A stretch of 10,461 nt of DNA, taken from positions 1 to 10,461 of the forward strand of contig JASLJP010000063.1 of assembly GCA_030152425.1 (NCBI GenBank). Reading direction: 5' to 3'. Positions 1 through 6,229 of the stretch are shown here, piece after piece. Both the position numbers and the translations under genes were made by a program. Under the pieces are notes generated by a model, which was not told where the DNA came from, searched no databases, and saw nothing but the letters and a program-made list of their open reading frames with translations. Position 1 is the first letter of the stretch. Every line of letters starts with the position of its first letter. The DNA comes from Aquirhabdus sp. (GTDB taxonomy: Bacteria > Pseudomonadota > Gammaproteobacteria > Pseudomonadales > Moraxellaceae).

Positions 1-604
1 ATAAGCCCCCAGCTTGATCAATCCAAGACAAGAACGTCAGGCGCTGACCGACGATGAGCGGGTTGTAGGGCGTGGGAAATGCCAACAGGCTATGTCGAAA
101 AGGCTGATGATAGTCGCCATAGGTCTTAAATTGACGATAGCGCGGCAATAAATGCGCACTGCGTGCCAACAGCTGTTTACGCGCAGACTTATCATTAAAG
201 TATTGCTGATAGCAGTCAGCACGCTTTGACACACTACAGTTCAGCGACTCCGAGCCTACGCAGTCGACCTCAGGCTGGTCGGGTGGCGTCATTTTGTCGT
301 CCTTCACCTCATTAAAACCAAACGTTGAGCTGGCCACATACTGCGGCAGCAGCTCGCGCCCGCGTACCATCGGATCGACATCTGCCGGTGCATCCATGCC
401 GAGCAGATAGGTATAGGCGAGGCTGGGTGTGGCGCTCAAGGTTTGCGCCGCCTTGAGATCTGCAGTGAGCGCCGGACTCAGCGCTGCGGCAAAGAAGGTG
501 CGTATGAGCACAAGGATCAGGAGGATCAGCCCAAGGCTCAGCAATAGATATCGCACGATACGGTTGAATCGGTAGATGCTGTTTTTATGCGGTAATTGAT
601 CCAT
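1..604 (-). CDS. Unrecognised single-pass membrane protein, N-terminal 201 residues (runs off the left edge)
   Basis: An uninterrupted reading frame of 201 codons runs leftward from an ATG at 604 to the window edge with no stop, so only the N-terminal part is present. A short basic N-terminus (MDQLPHKNSIYRFNRIVR) is followed by a strongly hydrophobic segment at about residues 19-41. This is typical of an inner-membrane anchor with the rest of the protein in the periplasm. The soluble part carries three cysteines at 115, 123 and 131, spaced exactly eight residues apart, which could form disulfides if periplasmic. I do not recognise the family and assign no function. The start is supported by a promoter 48 nt upstream and by the membrane segment beginning soon after the ATG, but the ribosome binding site is weak. 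It is transcribed divergently from the catalase gene. Existence of the gene is fairly sure; its role is unknown. Confidence 0.75.
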   Translation of the reverse strand, partial: MDQLPHKNSIYRFNRIVRYLLLSLGLILLILVLIRTFFAAALSPALTADLKAAQTLSATPSLAYTYLLGMDAPADVDPMVRGRELLPQYVASSTFGFNEVKDDKMTPPDQPEVDCVGSESLNCSVSKRADCYQQYFNDKSARKQLLARSAHLLPRYRQFKTYGDYHQPFRHSLLAFPTPYNPLIVGQRLTFLSWIDQAGGL

Positions 605-651
605 CTTCGACTCGTCCGGTATTTACTGATTATTGAATAGATTATTCACCA

Positions 652-680
652 GATATAACCCACCCCACCCCATACGTCAA
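652..680 (-). promoter_or_regulatory. Sigma-70-like promoter for the leftward membrane-protein gene
   Basis: On the minus strand TTGACG (680-675, five of six matches to the -35 consensus) is followed after exactly 17 nt by TATATC (657-652, four of six matches to the -10). The spacer contains the G-rich run GGGGTGGGGTGGG. The predicted transcript start is about 40 nt before the ATG at 604. The spacing and match make this the best promoter candidate in this gap, but it is called by eye. Confidence 0.5.
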
Positions 681-694
681 CCTGAGCACAATGA

Positions 695-712
695 CACTAC
701 TAGCTAGTAGTG
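695..712. promoter_or_regulatory. 18-bp perfect palindrome, candidate operator
   Basis: CACTACTAGCTAGTAGTG reads identically on both strands with no central gap. It sits 14 bp upstream of the -35 of the leftward promoter, in the divergent region shared with the catalase gene. A perfect 18-bp palindrome here is likely to bind a dimeric regulator, although I cannot name one. Its centre lies roughly 58 bp upstream of the predicted leftward transcript start, a distance usual for an activator. Confidence 0.45.
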
Positions 713-1079
713 ATGGCTCTATATATCTCGCCCATACAAAACACTCGTATAACAGCACAATTCATTGACGCAAATCCGTTGACTTAGATTTGGCGGATTG
801 TTATTGCTAGCGCTGCACCACGGATAATGCACATGCAGCATCCCGCAGGCTAGACAGCATCGCACTATGTCGTTGAATAAAAATAGCATTTATAGAAACA
901 CCGACCTTTGAGCGTATTCATATATACGCAGGTATATTAATAAAATCCGAAACTACCCAAGCTCGGCTTGGCTATTTTCCTAAGCCCTTATTTAAAGCAG
1001 GCGTTTGTCGCACGCATTTAAATAGCAGCCAGGCATTTGCCGATGACTTTAATCGCTTCTTTTTTGTTTTCATCATCAC

Positions 1080-1085
1080 ATGGAG
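1080..1085 (+). promoter_or_regulatory. Ribosome binding site that fixes the catalase start
   Basis: ATGGAG ends 8 nt before the ATG at 1094. Its position inside the longer frame beginning at 1037 argues that the extra 19 codons are leader, not protein. Confidence 0.7.
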
Positions 1086-1093
1086 TTTTTCAA

Positions 1094-3391
1094 ATGACGG
1101 ACAGTAAAAATAACCCCGCCCCTAGCCCGGAACTCATCGAAAAACAGCTACAGGCAACCAACGACACCGTCGCCAAATGCCCGTTTAACCACAATAAAGC
1201 CGCTGAGTATGGTGAAAAAAGTGCCCATGCACCGGAAGGCCAACATGTCGCCGCCCCGCCACTGGTGACCGGCAGTACCTTAAGCGAAGCCAATGTCAAC
1301 GCCAAGACCGGCGCAGGCTTAGAGCCACATCGCGTGATCTCCGATGGCACCCACCTGACCACCAACCAAGGCGTGCCCGTCGCGGACAATCAAAGCAGCC
1401 TCAAGGCAGGTCTGCGTGGCCCTGCCCTGCTGCAAGACTTTATCCTGCGGGAAAAGATCACCACTTTTGACCACGAGCGTATCCCTGAGCGCATCGTCCA
1501 TGCCCGCGCCTCAGGCGCGCATGGCTACTTTGAAGCCTACGAAGACTGCTCGGCACTGACCATGGCTGCACCCTTTGCCGCCAAGGGCAAGATCACCCCG
1601 ATGTTCGTGCGCATCTCCACCGTGGCCGGGGAGCGTGGCTCGTTCGATACCGCGCGCGATGTGCGCGGCTTTGCCATGAAGTTCTACACCGATCAAGGCA
1701 ACTGGGATCTGGTCGGCAATAACATTCCGGTGTTCTTTATCCAGGACGCGATCAAGTTTCCCGACCTGATCCACGCCGTCAAGCCCGAGCCGCACAATGG
1801 CATGCCGCAGGCCGGCAGCGCGCACGATACCTTTTGGGATTTTGTCTCGCTGATGCCGGAATCAACCCATACCCTGATGTGGGCGATGAGCGACCGCGCC
1901 ATCCCGCGCAGCCTGCGCATGATCGAAGGCTTTGGCGTGCATACCTATCGACTGGTAAATGCCGAAGGCGTCGCCCACTTCGTCAAGTTTCACCTCAAGC
2001 CAAAACTCGGCACTCACAATCTGGTCTGGGACGAAGCGGTCAAAATCCAAGGCGCGGACTCCGACTTCCACCGCAAAGACCTGTGGGATGCCATCGAGTC
2101 CGGTGAATATCCCGAGTGGGAGTTTGGCTTTCAGACCTTCACCGAAGAAGAGTCCGAAAAATGGAGCTTTGACATCCTCGATCCGACCAAGCTGGTACCC
2201 GAAGAGCTGGTGCCGGTGAAGATGGTCGGCCGCGTGGTGCTCAACCGCAATCCGGATAATTTCTTTGCCGAGACCGAGCAGGTGGCGTTTTGTACCGCCC
2301 ACGTCATTCCCGGGATCGACTTCAGTAACGACCCGCTGCTGGCCGGACGTATCCACTCCTATGTCGACACCCAGATCAGCCGTCTGGGCACGGCGAACTT
2401 CCACGAGATCCCGATCAATGCCCCGATCGTACCGGTCAACAACTACCAGCGCGACGGCATCGGCCGCAAAGCCATCCCGCGTGGCCGCGTCGCCTATGAG
2501 CCAAACTCCTTAGGCGGCGGCTGCCCATTTCAGACCGGCAATCTCGCTGGCTTTGTCACCTTCCCCGAGCCGATCAACGCCAACCAAGTACGCGGTAAAC
2601 CGGAGAAATTTGCCGAGCACTACGAGCAGGCCAAGCTGTTTTGGAACAGCCAGTCCGAAGTGCAGCAAGGCCATATCGCCGCTGCATTCCGCTTTGAACT
2701 GAGCAAGGTGACCATCCCCGCCATCCGCGAGCGCATGGTCGCTGGGCTACGTAACGTCTCCGACGACCTCGCCAAAGTCGTGGCCAAAGGTCTGGGCATC
2801 GCTACCCTGCCCGATCCCCTGCCGAAAGCCACCAATGAGAAATTCACCCCCGAAGTAACCAAATCCAAAGCTCTCGCGGCAGATGCCGTGGTCGGTCAGG
2901 ACGGTATCCACACGCGCCAAGTGGCCATCATCATCGCCGATGGTGTAGACGGCGACACGGTCAAAGCATTGGTCGACCGCCTCAAAGCCGAGCACGCCGT
3001 GCCCAAACTGATCGCCCCGCATCTGGGCAGTATCAACACCGCCCAAGGCGGCACGATCGAAGCCGACGCCACACTGGAAAACGCCGCCCCGGTGCTATTT
3101 GACGCCGTGGTGTTTGCCAATGGCAAGGCCGCAGTCACCGCGCTGCAGCGTATCGGCATCACCCGCGAGTTCCTCATCAACACCTTCCGCCATTGCAAAA
3201 CCCTGATGGCGGTCGGCGATGCCGCTGGGCTGCTGGATCATTTCCACATCCCGAAATCGCTACCGAACCAAGAGCCTGATGACGGCCTACTGTTTCCCGC
3301 CAGCCTGAACAAGGCCGAGCTGGACAAACTGGTCGCCGCCATCAAAACCTACCGCCACACCAGCCGCGACAGCGACCCACCCGTGGTCTAA
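1094..3391 (+). CDS. katE: Large-subunit catalase, HPII/KatE type (clade 2)
   Basis: Converts hydrogen peroxide to water and oxygen in the cytoplasm, probably as a haem tetramer. The 765 residues match the long clade 2 catalases (E. coli HPII has 753). An N-terminal arm of about 85 residues is followed by the catalase core: distal haem His136 in RIVHARAS, Asn209 in WDLVGNNIPVFFIQD, and proximal haem ligand Tyr423 in RIHSYVDTQISRLG. A C-terminal flavodoxin/class-I-amidotransferase-like domain spans about 605-755. The start is the ATG at 1094, because GGAG (1082-1085) lies 8 nt upstream. The frame is open back to a TTG at 1037, but that would put the binding site inside the gene. Odd points: the residue that in HPII is the His cross-linked to the haem Tyr is Cys400 here, and the N-terminal arm holds KCPFNH (28-33), a word known from catalase-peroxidases. 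It is a single-gene unit closed by a strong terminator. Identification is secure. Confidence 0.97.
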   Translation: MTDSKNNPAPSPELIEKQLQATNDTVAKCPFNHNKAAEYGEKSAHAPEGQHVAAPPLVTGSTLSEANVNAKTGAGLEPHRVISDGTHLTTNQGVPVADNQSSLKAGLRGPALLQDFILREKITTFDHERIPERIVHARASGAHGYFEAYEDCSALTMAAPFAAKGKITPMFVRISTVAGERGSFDTARDVRGFAMKFYTDQGNWDLVGNNIPVFFIQDAIKFPDLIHAVKPEPHNGMPQAGSAHDTFWDFVSLMPESTHTLMWAMSDRAIPRSLRMIEGFGVHTYRLVNAEGVAHFVKFHLKPKLGTHNLVWDEAVKIQGADSDFHRKDLWDAIESGEYPEWEFGFQTFTEEESEKWSFDILDPTKLVPEELVPVKMVGRVVLNRNPDNFFAETEQVAFCTAHVIPGIDFSNDPLLAGRIHSYVDTQISRLGTANFHEIPINAPIVPVNNYQRDGIGRKAIPRGRVAYEPNSLGGGCPFQTGNLAGFVTFPEPINANQVRGKPEKFAEHYEQAKLFWNSQSEVQQGHIAAAFRFELSKVTIPAIRERMVAGLRNVSDDLAKVVAKGLGIATLPDPLPKATNEKFTPEVTKSKALAADAVVGQDGIHTRQVAIIIADGVDGDTVKALVDRLKAEHAVPKLIAPHLGSINTAQGGTIEADATLENAAPVLFDAVVFANGKAAVTALQRIGITREFLINTFRHCKTLMAVGDAAGLLDHFHIPKSLPNQEPDDGLLFPASLNKAELDKLVAAIKTYRHTSRDSDPPVV

Positions 3392-3402
3392 CTCCGCGTA
3401 AT

Positions 3403-3440
3403 AAAAAACGCAGCATGCCGTGAAGGGTGCTGCGTTTTTT
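3403..3440. terminator. Bidirectional intrinsic terminator between catalase and GGDEF gene
   Basis: A 13-bp perfect stem, AAAAAACGCAGCA (3403-3415) with TGCTGCGTTTTTT (3428-3440), surrounds a 12-nt loop. The GC core followed by six T on either strand lets it stop both the rightward catalase transcript and the leftward GGDEF transcript, whose stop codon lies 44 nt to the right. Confidence 0.9.
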
Positions 3441-3483
3441 ATTGGGGCGACGGCTACAGGGGACTATGTCTCGATGATGTTGA

Positions 3484-4782
3484 TTAGATCGGGGCAGCCG
3501 CTACTGGATGTGTCGATTCGTCATGGTAGACCTCATATCGATTGCGGCCATTTTCTTTGGCGTCGTACAGGGCTTCGTCGGCCTGACGCAGCAGTGTGGC
3601 GACATCGGTGCCTGCGATCCAGCTACAGGTGGCGATGCCGATGCTGACCGTGACCGGCTCGCCCGAGACATTGGGGATCGCTAGGCCTTGGATTCGGTCG
3701 AGCAGCTTTTGGGCATGCGGGCCAGCCTGAGCGGCGGTCATCATCGGATAGAGCAGGACAAACTCCTCGCCACCATAGCGCGCGGCCAGCTCACCGCTGC
3801 GATGGGTAAAGCTCGACAGCGCCGTGGCGATCTGGCGCAGGCACTGATCGCCCGCCACATGGCCAAACTTGTCATTGAAGGGTTTAAAAAAATCGACATC
3901 AACCATCATCACGGTTAGCGGTTCCTCATGGCGCGAGGCACGCTTCCACTCGCTGTCGAGGGATTCATCCAGATGACGGCGGTTGGCCAGTCCGGTCAGT
4001 GCATCGGTCAGTGAGAGGTCTTCGAGCTGCTGCGCCAGTTTGCTGCTTTTGGCGACCGAGATCTGCAGCATGCACATCTGTAGAAAGCTCTGTCGCTCCT
4101 GCCGCTCCAGCGCATAGGCGATGCCCATGCCCAGCACGCTGGTACAGGTGTAGGTGCGGTGAAACACCGCCCAGTCTACCTCGCCGCCCAGATGGTAGGT
4201 CAGGGCGACACCCAGCACCCCACCCGCCCAGCCAGCCATAATCGCCCACAAAAAATGCAGGCCGACATAGCTATAGACGATGAGCACGCTATACATGATC
4301 GCGGCATAGGCCACGCTCAAGCCCTGCCCGAGATGAAAGACATTGGCCACGATGATGGTGGTGGCCAACACCAGCATACTGCCGCCAGCGGTATACCACT
4401 GATACCAGCGATCCCAGCGTTTGATCAGGGTCAAAAACCAACCGGCGATGAGCGTGGCGGGAATCCAGATGTCGATCAACAAAAAATAGAAAAAGCTATT
4501 CGGCGGCAGTGACTTGATCACCCCAATGACCAACACCAGATAGAGGATCAGGATAAACGGCGTGCGCAGCCGATAGGTCCGCAGCATGCGCTGGTTGAAC
4601 TGTTTGCGGTACAGCACTTCGAGTCTGGACGGGAAACGCAACGTCCAAAACTGGGAGGATTGAGCGATGAGCACATCGTCTTCGGCGGCACTGATCCGGT
4701 CGGTAGGCAAGTCTGCATCGATCGGCTGGACACCCACCTGCCGAGGCAAAATTTTTTCTAGTATCGCCCTGATACCTCGCAT
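3484..4782 (-). CDS. Membrane-anchored diguanylate cyclase (GGDEF domain)
   Basis: Makes the second messenger cyclic di-GMP from two GTP. The 432-residue protein has a cytoplasmic N-terminal stretch with LRFPSRLEVLYR just before the membrane, about six transmembrane helices (roughly 74-90, 97-120, 132-149, 153-173, 176-197, 210-224), a short helical linker, then a GGDEF domain from about 258 to 420. The domain starts with LTDALTGLANRR. Metal-binding Asp295 lies in VDVDFFKPFND, and the active-site loop GGEEF is intact at 337-341. The usual product-inhibition motif RxxD just before it reads RSGE (328-331). There is no EAL domain. I prefer the ATG at 4782 over the GTG one codon upstream, because AGGGG lies 7 nt before the ATG. 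The sensor part is a multi-helix region I cannot assign to a named MASE family. Active cyclase is likely; the signal sensed is unknown. Confidence 0.93.
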   Translation of the reverse strand: MRGIRAILEKILPRQVGVQPIDADLPTDRISAAEDDVLIAQSSQFWTLRFPSRLEVLYRKQFNQRMLRTYRLRTPFILILYLVLVIGVIKSLPPNSFFYFLLIDIWIPATLIAGWFLTLIKRWDRWYQWYTAGGSMLVLATTIIVANVFHLGQGLSVAYAAIMYSVLIVYSYVGLHFLWAIMAGWAGGVLGVALTYHLGGEVDWAVFHRTYTCTSVLGMGIAYALERQERQSFLQMCMLQISVAKSSKLAQQLEDLSLTDALTGLANRRHLDESLDSEWKRASRHEEPLTVMMVDVDFFKPFNDKFGHVAGDQCLRQIATALSSFTHRSGELAARYGGEEFVLLYPMMTAAQAGPHAQKLLDRIQGLAIPNVSGEPVTVSIGIATCSWIAGTDVATLLRQADEALYDAKENGRNRYEVYHDESTHPVAAAPI

Positions 4783-4862
4783 CACATCGCCCCTATCCGT
4801 GCGCGCTTGATGACTTGTTGCTTTTTTTGCGCGTTCTCGGACTTTCTACTGTTTAAGGCATT

Positions 4863-4907
4863 GTTATAAAGTGCACCACGCGCGCAGATGACTGTCTCCG
4901 CCATCTG
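4863..4907 (-). promoter_or_regulatory. Possible promoter/operator of the GGDEF gene
   Basis: On the minus strand TATAAC (4868-4863) matches the -10 consensus at five of six positions, with no good -35 at the right distance. Where the -35 should be lies the inverted repeat CAGATG (4885-4890) / CATCTG (4902-4907) with an 11-nt centre. An activator bound there could replace the -35, but this is a weak, by-eye call. Confidence 0.3.
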
Positions 4908-5100
4908 GTGTGGTTACTGTCGAGTATTCCACGCTGTCGTAGATTAGGCAAACACCATTCGAGCGAGTTGTGATGAATTTAAGGGGTCAGCCGACGAGTG
5001 AGCGGCTCTGCCGTATCAGTGGTTTACCCCCATGCGCCCAAAAATCAGCCACAACTCAGTATCTTAAGCTTAGCGCCAGTTCCACGCGTTTCACGGTGAG

Positions 5101-5109
5101 TTATCCACA
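5101..5109 (+). other. Perfect DnaA-box word
   Basis: TTATCCACA matches the 9-mer DnaA-box consensus exactly. Only one copy was noticed and there is no AT-rich unwinding region or replication gene beside it. It may therefore be a chance match or a DnaA regulatory/titration site, not an origin. Confidence 0.3.
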
Positions 5110-5111
5110 CC

Positions 5112-5136
5112 CTTACCCGCAAGCCATGTGGGTAAG
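5112..5136. repeat. Strong 10-bp hairpin next to the DnaA-box word
   Basis: CTTACCCGCA (5112-5121) pairs with TGTGGGTAAG (5127-5136), with one G-T wobble, around the 5-nt loop AGCCA. Neither strand has a T-run after it, so it is not a standard terminator. Its role is unknown. Confidence 0.55.
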
Positions 5137-5200
5137 TCGGGGCAAGATCTACACCCCAGATCAGCGAAAAACAGCCGCAATGGCCGCAAGTCTGCGGAAT

Positions 5201-5231
5201 AAAAAAAGCCCCAACGACATGCGCTAGGGCT
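5201..5231 (-). terminator. Intrinsic terminator of the nitroreductase gene
   Basis: Read on the minus strand, AGCCC (5231-5227), a 15-nt loop and GGGCT (5211-5207) are followed by a run of seven T overlapping the stem end (5207-5201). It starts 36 nt after the nitroreductase stop. The stem is short. A second hairpin (CCGCA-GACT-TGCGG on the minus strand) follows about 4 nt downstream, with a run of five T further on that may act as a backup. Confidence 0.6.
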
Positions 5232-5266
5232 AGATCAATCGACGGCAACGGGCAAGGCCCTAAGCC

Positions 5267-6052
5267 TTACACCTCATGGATAAATAAATCACGATCAAAA
5301 CGAATCTGCGGGAAAAACACGCCGTCGTCTGCGCGCTCACCGGCACCGATGACCATGATCGGGAATGCGGCATTGGGCAGCTTGAGGAGCTTGCTCACGC
5401 GCTGCTCGTCAAAACCCTCCATCATGCAGGTATCAAAACCATGAGCGCGGAAAGCCAGCACCAGATTTTCACAGGCCAGCGCCGTGCTCTTGGCCGCCCA
5501 TAGATCCAGATCGTTACTGGTATATGGACCACGCGGCACCGGCGTCAGCAGACCACCCACCCCGGCGGCGGCTTTCTTGATCATGCCAAAGCTATTTAGC
5601 GGGCCCGGCGCGTAGTTATAGGGGATGAGCTGGTAGTAGCGCTTGACGAGGGTCGGCATCGACTTGGTCGGCCAGTCTTGCAGCATTTTTTGCGCATAGT
5701 CGCCAATGCGGTCGGTACGCGCCACACAGACGATCAGCTCGGCGGCGGTCTTGGCTGCCATTTGGCTCATACAGGCCTTGACCAGCTTGGCTTTCTTGTC
5801 GTCACTTCGCACCACATAAAACTCCCACGGCTGCAGCCCCGATGAACTCGGTGCCAGCATGGCGAGGTCTAGGCAGTCGTCCAGCACGTCCTGCGGGATC
5901 GGTTTCTCGGTAAATTTACGCACCGAGCGGCGACTGGTCACCACCTGGCGAAAGGCCTCGACATTCATATCGGTTGGCGCAGGCTCGAAGTAGCGCTGCT
6001 TGCCATTGATCATTATGGTGTTATGGGTTGGGTCTAATTGCAATTCACTCAT
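5267..6052 (-). CDS. Nitroreductase-family FMN oxidoreductase
   Basis: A 261-residue member of the nitroreductase superfamily. These are usually homodimeric cytoplasmic flavoproteins that use NAD(P)H to reduce nitro compounds, quinones or other electron-poor substrates; the natural substrate cannot be read from sequence. Visible family marks are the FMN phosphate-contacting SRRSVRKF (40-47), APSSSGLQPWEFYVV (67-81) with the loop over the flavin, the central dimer helix around ACENLVLAFRAHGFDT (193-208), then MMEGF (210-214) and GAGER (236-240). The start is taken as the ATG at 6052: AGGA lies 9 nt upstream of it, whereas that same AGGA abuts the in-frame ATG at 6061. It stands alone, with a terminator after it and a possible operator in its leader. 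Family is secure; substrate and gene name are not. Confidence 0.93.
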   Translation of the reverse strand: MSELQLDPTHNTIMINGKQRYFEPAPTDMNVEAFRQVVTSRRSVRKFTEKPIPQDVLDDCLDLAMLAPSSSGLQPWEFYVVRSDDKKAKLVKACMSQMAAKTAAELIVCVARTDRIGDYAQKMLQDWPTKSMPTLVKRYYQLIPYNYAPGPLNSFGMIKKAAAGVGGLLTPVPRGPYTSNDLDLWAAKSTALACENLVLAFRAHGFDTCMMEGFDEQRVSKLLKLPNAAFPIMVIGAGERADDGVFFPQIRFDRDLFIHEV

Positions 6053-6078
6053 GATCCGCATTCCTACACAGGGTTAAG

Positions 6079-6106
6079 AACAATTGTTGACATTAACTGT
6101 TGTCAA
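6079..6106. promoter_or_regulatory. Nested palindromes upstream of the nitroreductase, candidate operator
   Basis: The perfect 10-bp palindrome AACAATTGTT (6079-6088) overlaps the inverted repeat TTGACA (6087-6092) / TGTCAA (6101-6106) with an 8-nt centre. The same region also contains the near-direct repeat TGTTGACA/TGTTGTCA 13 bp apart. It lies 27-54 bp before the start codon. A redox-responsive repressor is the natural guess for a nitroreductase, but no specific regulator can be named from this sequence. Confidence 0.45.
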
Positions 6107-6125
6107 ATCTACATAGGGGCGATAG

Positions 6126-6131
6126 ATTTTA
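6126..6131 (-). promoter_or_regulatory. Possible -10 element of the nitroreductase promoter
   Basis: TAAAAT on the minus strand matches the -10 consensus at five of six positions and lies just upstream of the nested palindromes. These would then sit at the start of the transcript, where a repressor blocks initiation. No good -35 was found at 16-18 nt. Confidence 0.25.
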
Positions 6132-6169
6132 AATACAAGGCTCATACAAGATGAATTTCAAAAACAATG

Positions 6170-6189
6170 AAGCCCGCATGAGCGGGCTT
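6170..6189 (-). terminator. Intrinsic terminator after the 63-aa gene
   Basis: AAGCCCGC (6170-6177) and GCGGGCTT (6182-6189) form an 8-bp stem with a 4-nt loop. On the minus strand it is followed by CATTGTTTTTG, so the T-run is slightly displaced. It lies about 40 nt beyond the stop of the small gene and ends the leftward pseudouridine synthase unit. Confidence 0.65.
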
Positions 6190-6229
6190 GGCGGTTTAAC
6201 TAGTCTAGGGTGCAGACGGAAGTGAGTCG

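Larger units (their letters stand above)
605..1079. other. AT-rich divergent intergenic region upstream of the catalase
   Basis: No convincing gene is seen in this stretch of about 475 bases. Besides the leftward promoter and the 18-bp palindrome it holds: an inverted repeat CAAATC (771-776) / GATTTG (787-792); two TTGAC words at 765 and 779, the second followed at 17 nt by a poor -10 (TATTGC, 802-807); a broken palindrome GCGTAT/ATACGC at 912-929; and a 6-bp hairpin CCAAGC-TCG-GCTTGG at 957-971. The rightward catalase promoter must lie here, but I cannot pick it with confidence. No clear OxyR-type four-part ATAG/CTAT site was seen. Confidence 0.5.
4783..5200. other. Gene-free region with several hairpins
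   Basis: I see no gene supported by a ribosome binding site or recognisable protein in this stretch. Two short overlapping frames (4970-5227 on +, 5045-5248 on -) look like chance. What is visible: a stem AGCCG (4989-4993) / CGGCT (5003-5007) inside an outer GGGGT (4983-4987) / ACCCC (5026-5030) pairing; a perfect DnaA-box word; the strong hairpin at 5112-5136; GATCT (5145-5149) / AGATC (5157-5161); and CCGCA-AGTC-TGCGG (5184-5197). This density of pairing could reflect a structured transcript or the 3' end of the nitroreductase message. Confidence 0.45.

Noticed and set aside
779..807. TTGACT-N17-TATTGC as the catalase promoter
   Set aside because: The -10 matches at only three of six positions and the leader would be nearly 290 nt; not enough to call.
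1037..1093. A longer start for the catalase (TTG at 1037 or ATG at 1043)
   Set aside because: The GGAG site at 1082-1085 points to the ATG at 1094, and the extra residues do not resemble a catalase N-terminus.
1862..2404. A 180-codon minus-strand frame inside the catalase, plus several shorter ones
   Set aside because: Antisense shadow of a certain catalase gene; no binding site or recognisable domain.
5101..5136. A replication origin around the DnaA-box word
   Set aside because: Only one box was seen, with no iterons, AT-rich unwinding region or replication gene.
4970..5227. An 85-codon plus-strand frame and an overlapping 67-codon minus-strand frame in the gap after the GGDEF gene
   Set aside because: No convincing ribosome binding site, no recognisable protein, and they run through hairpins and the nitroreductase terminator.
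6087..6115. A rightward promoter TTGACA-N17-TACATA between the nitroreductase and the 63-aa gene
   Set aside because: The -10 is poor and there is no rightward gene for it to serve; the TTGACA is better explained as an arm of the inverted repeat.
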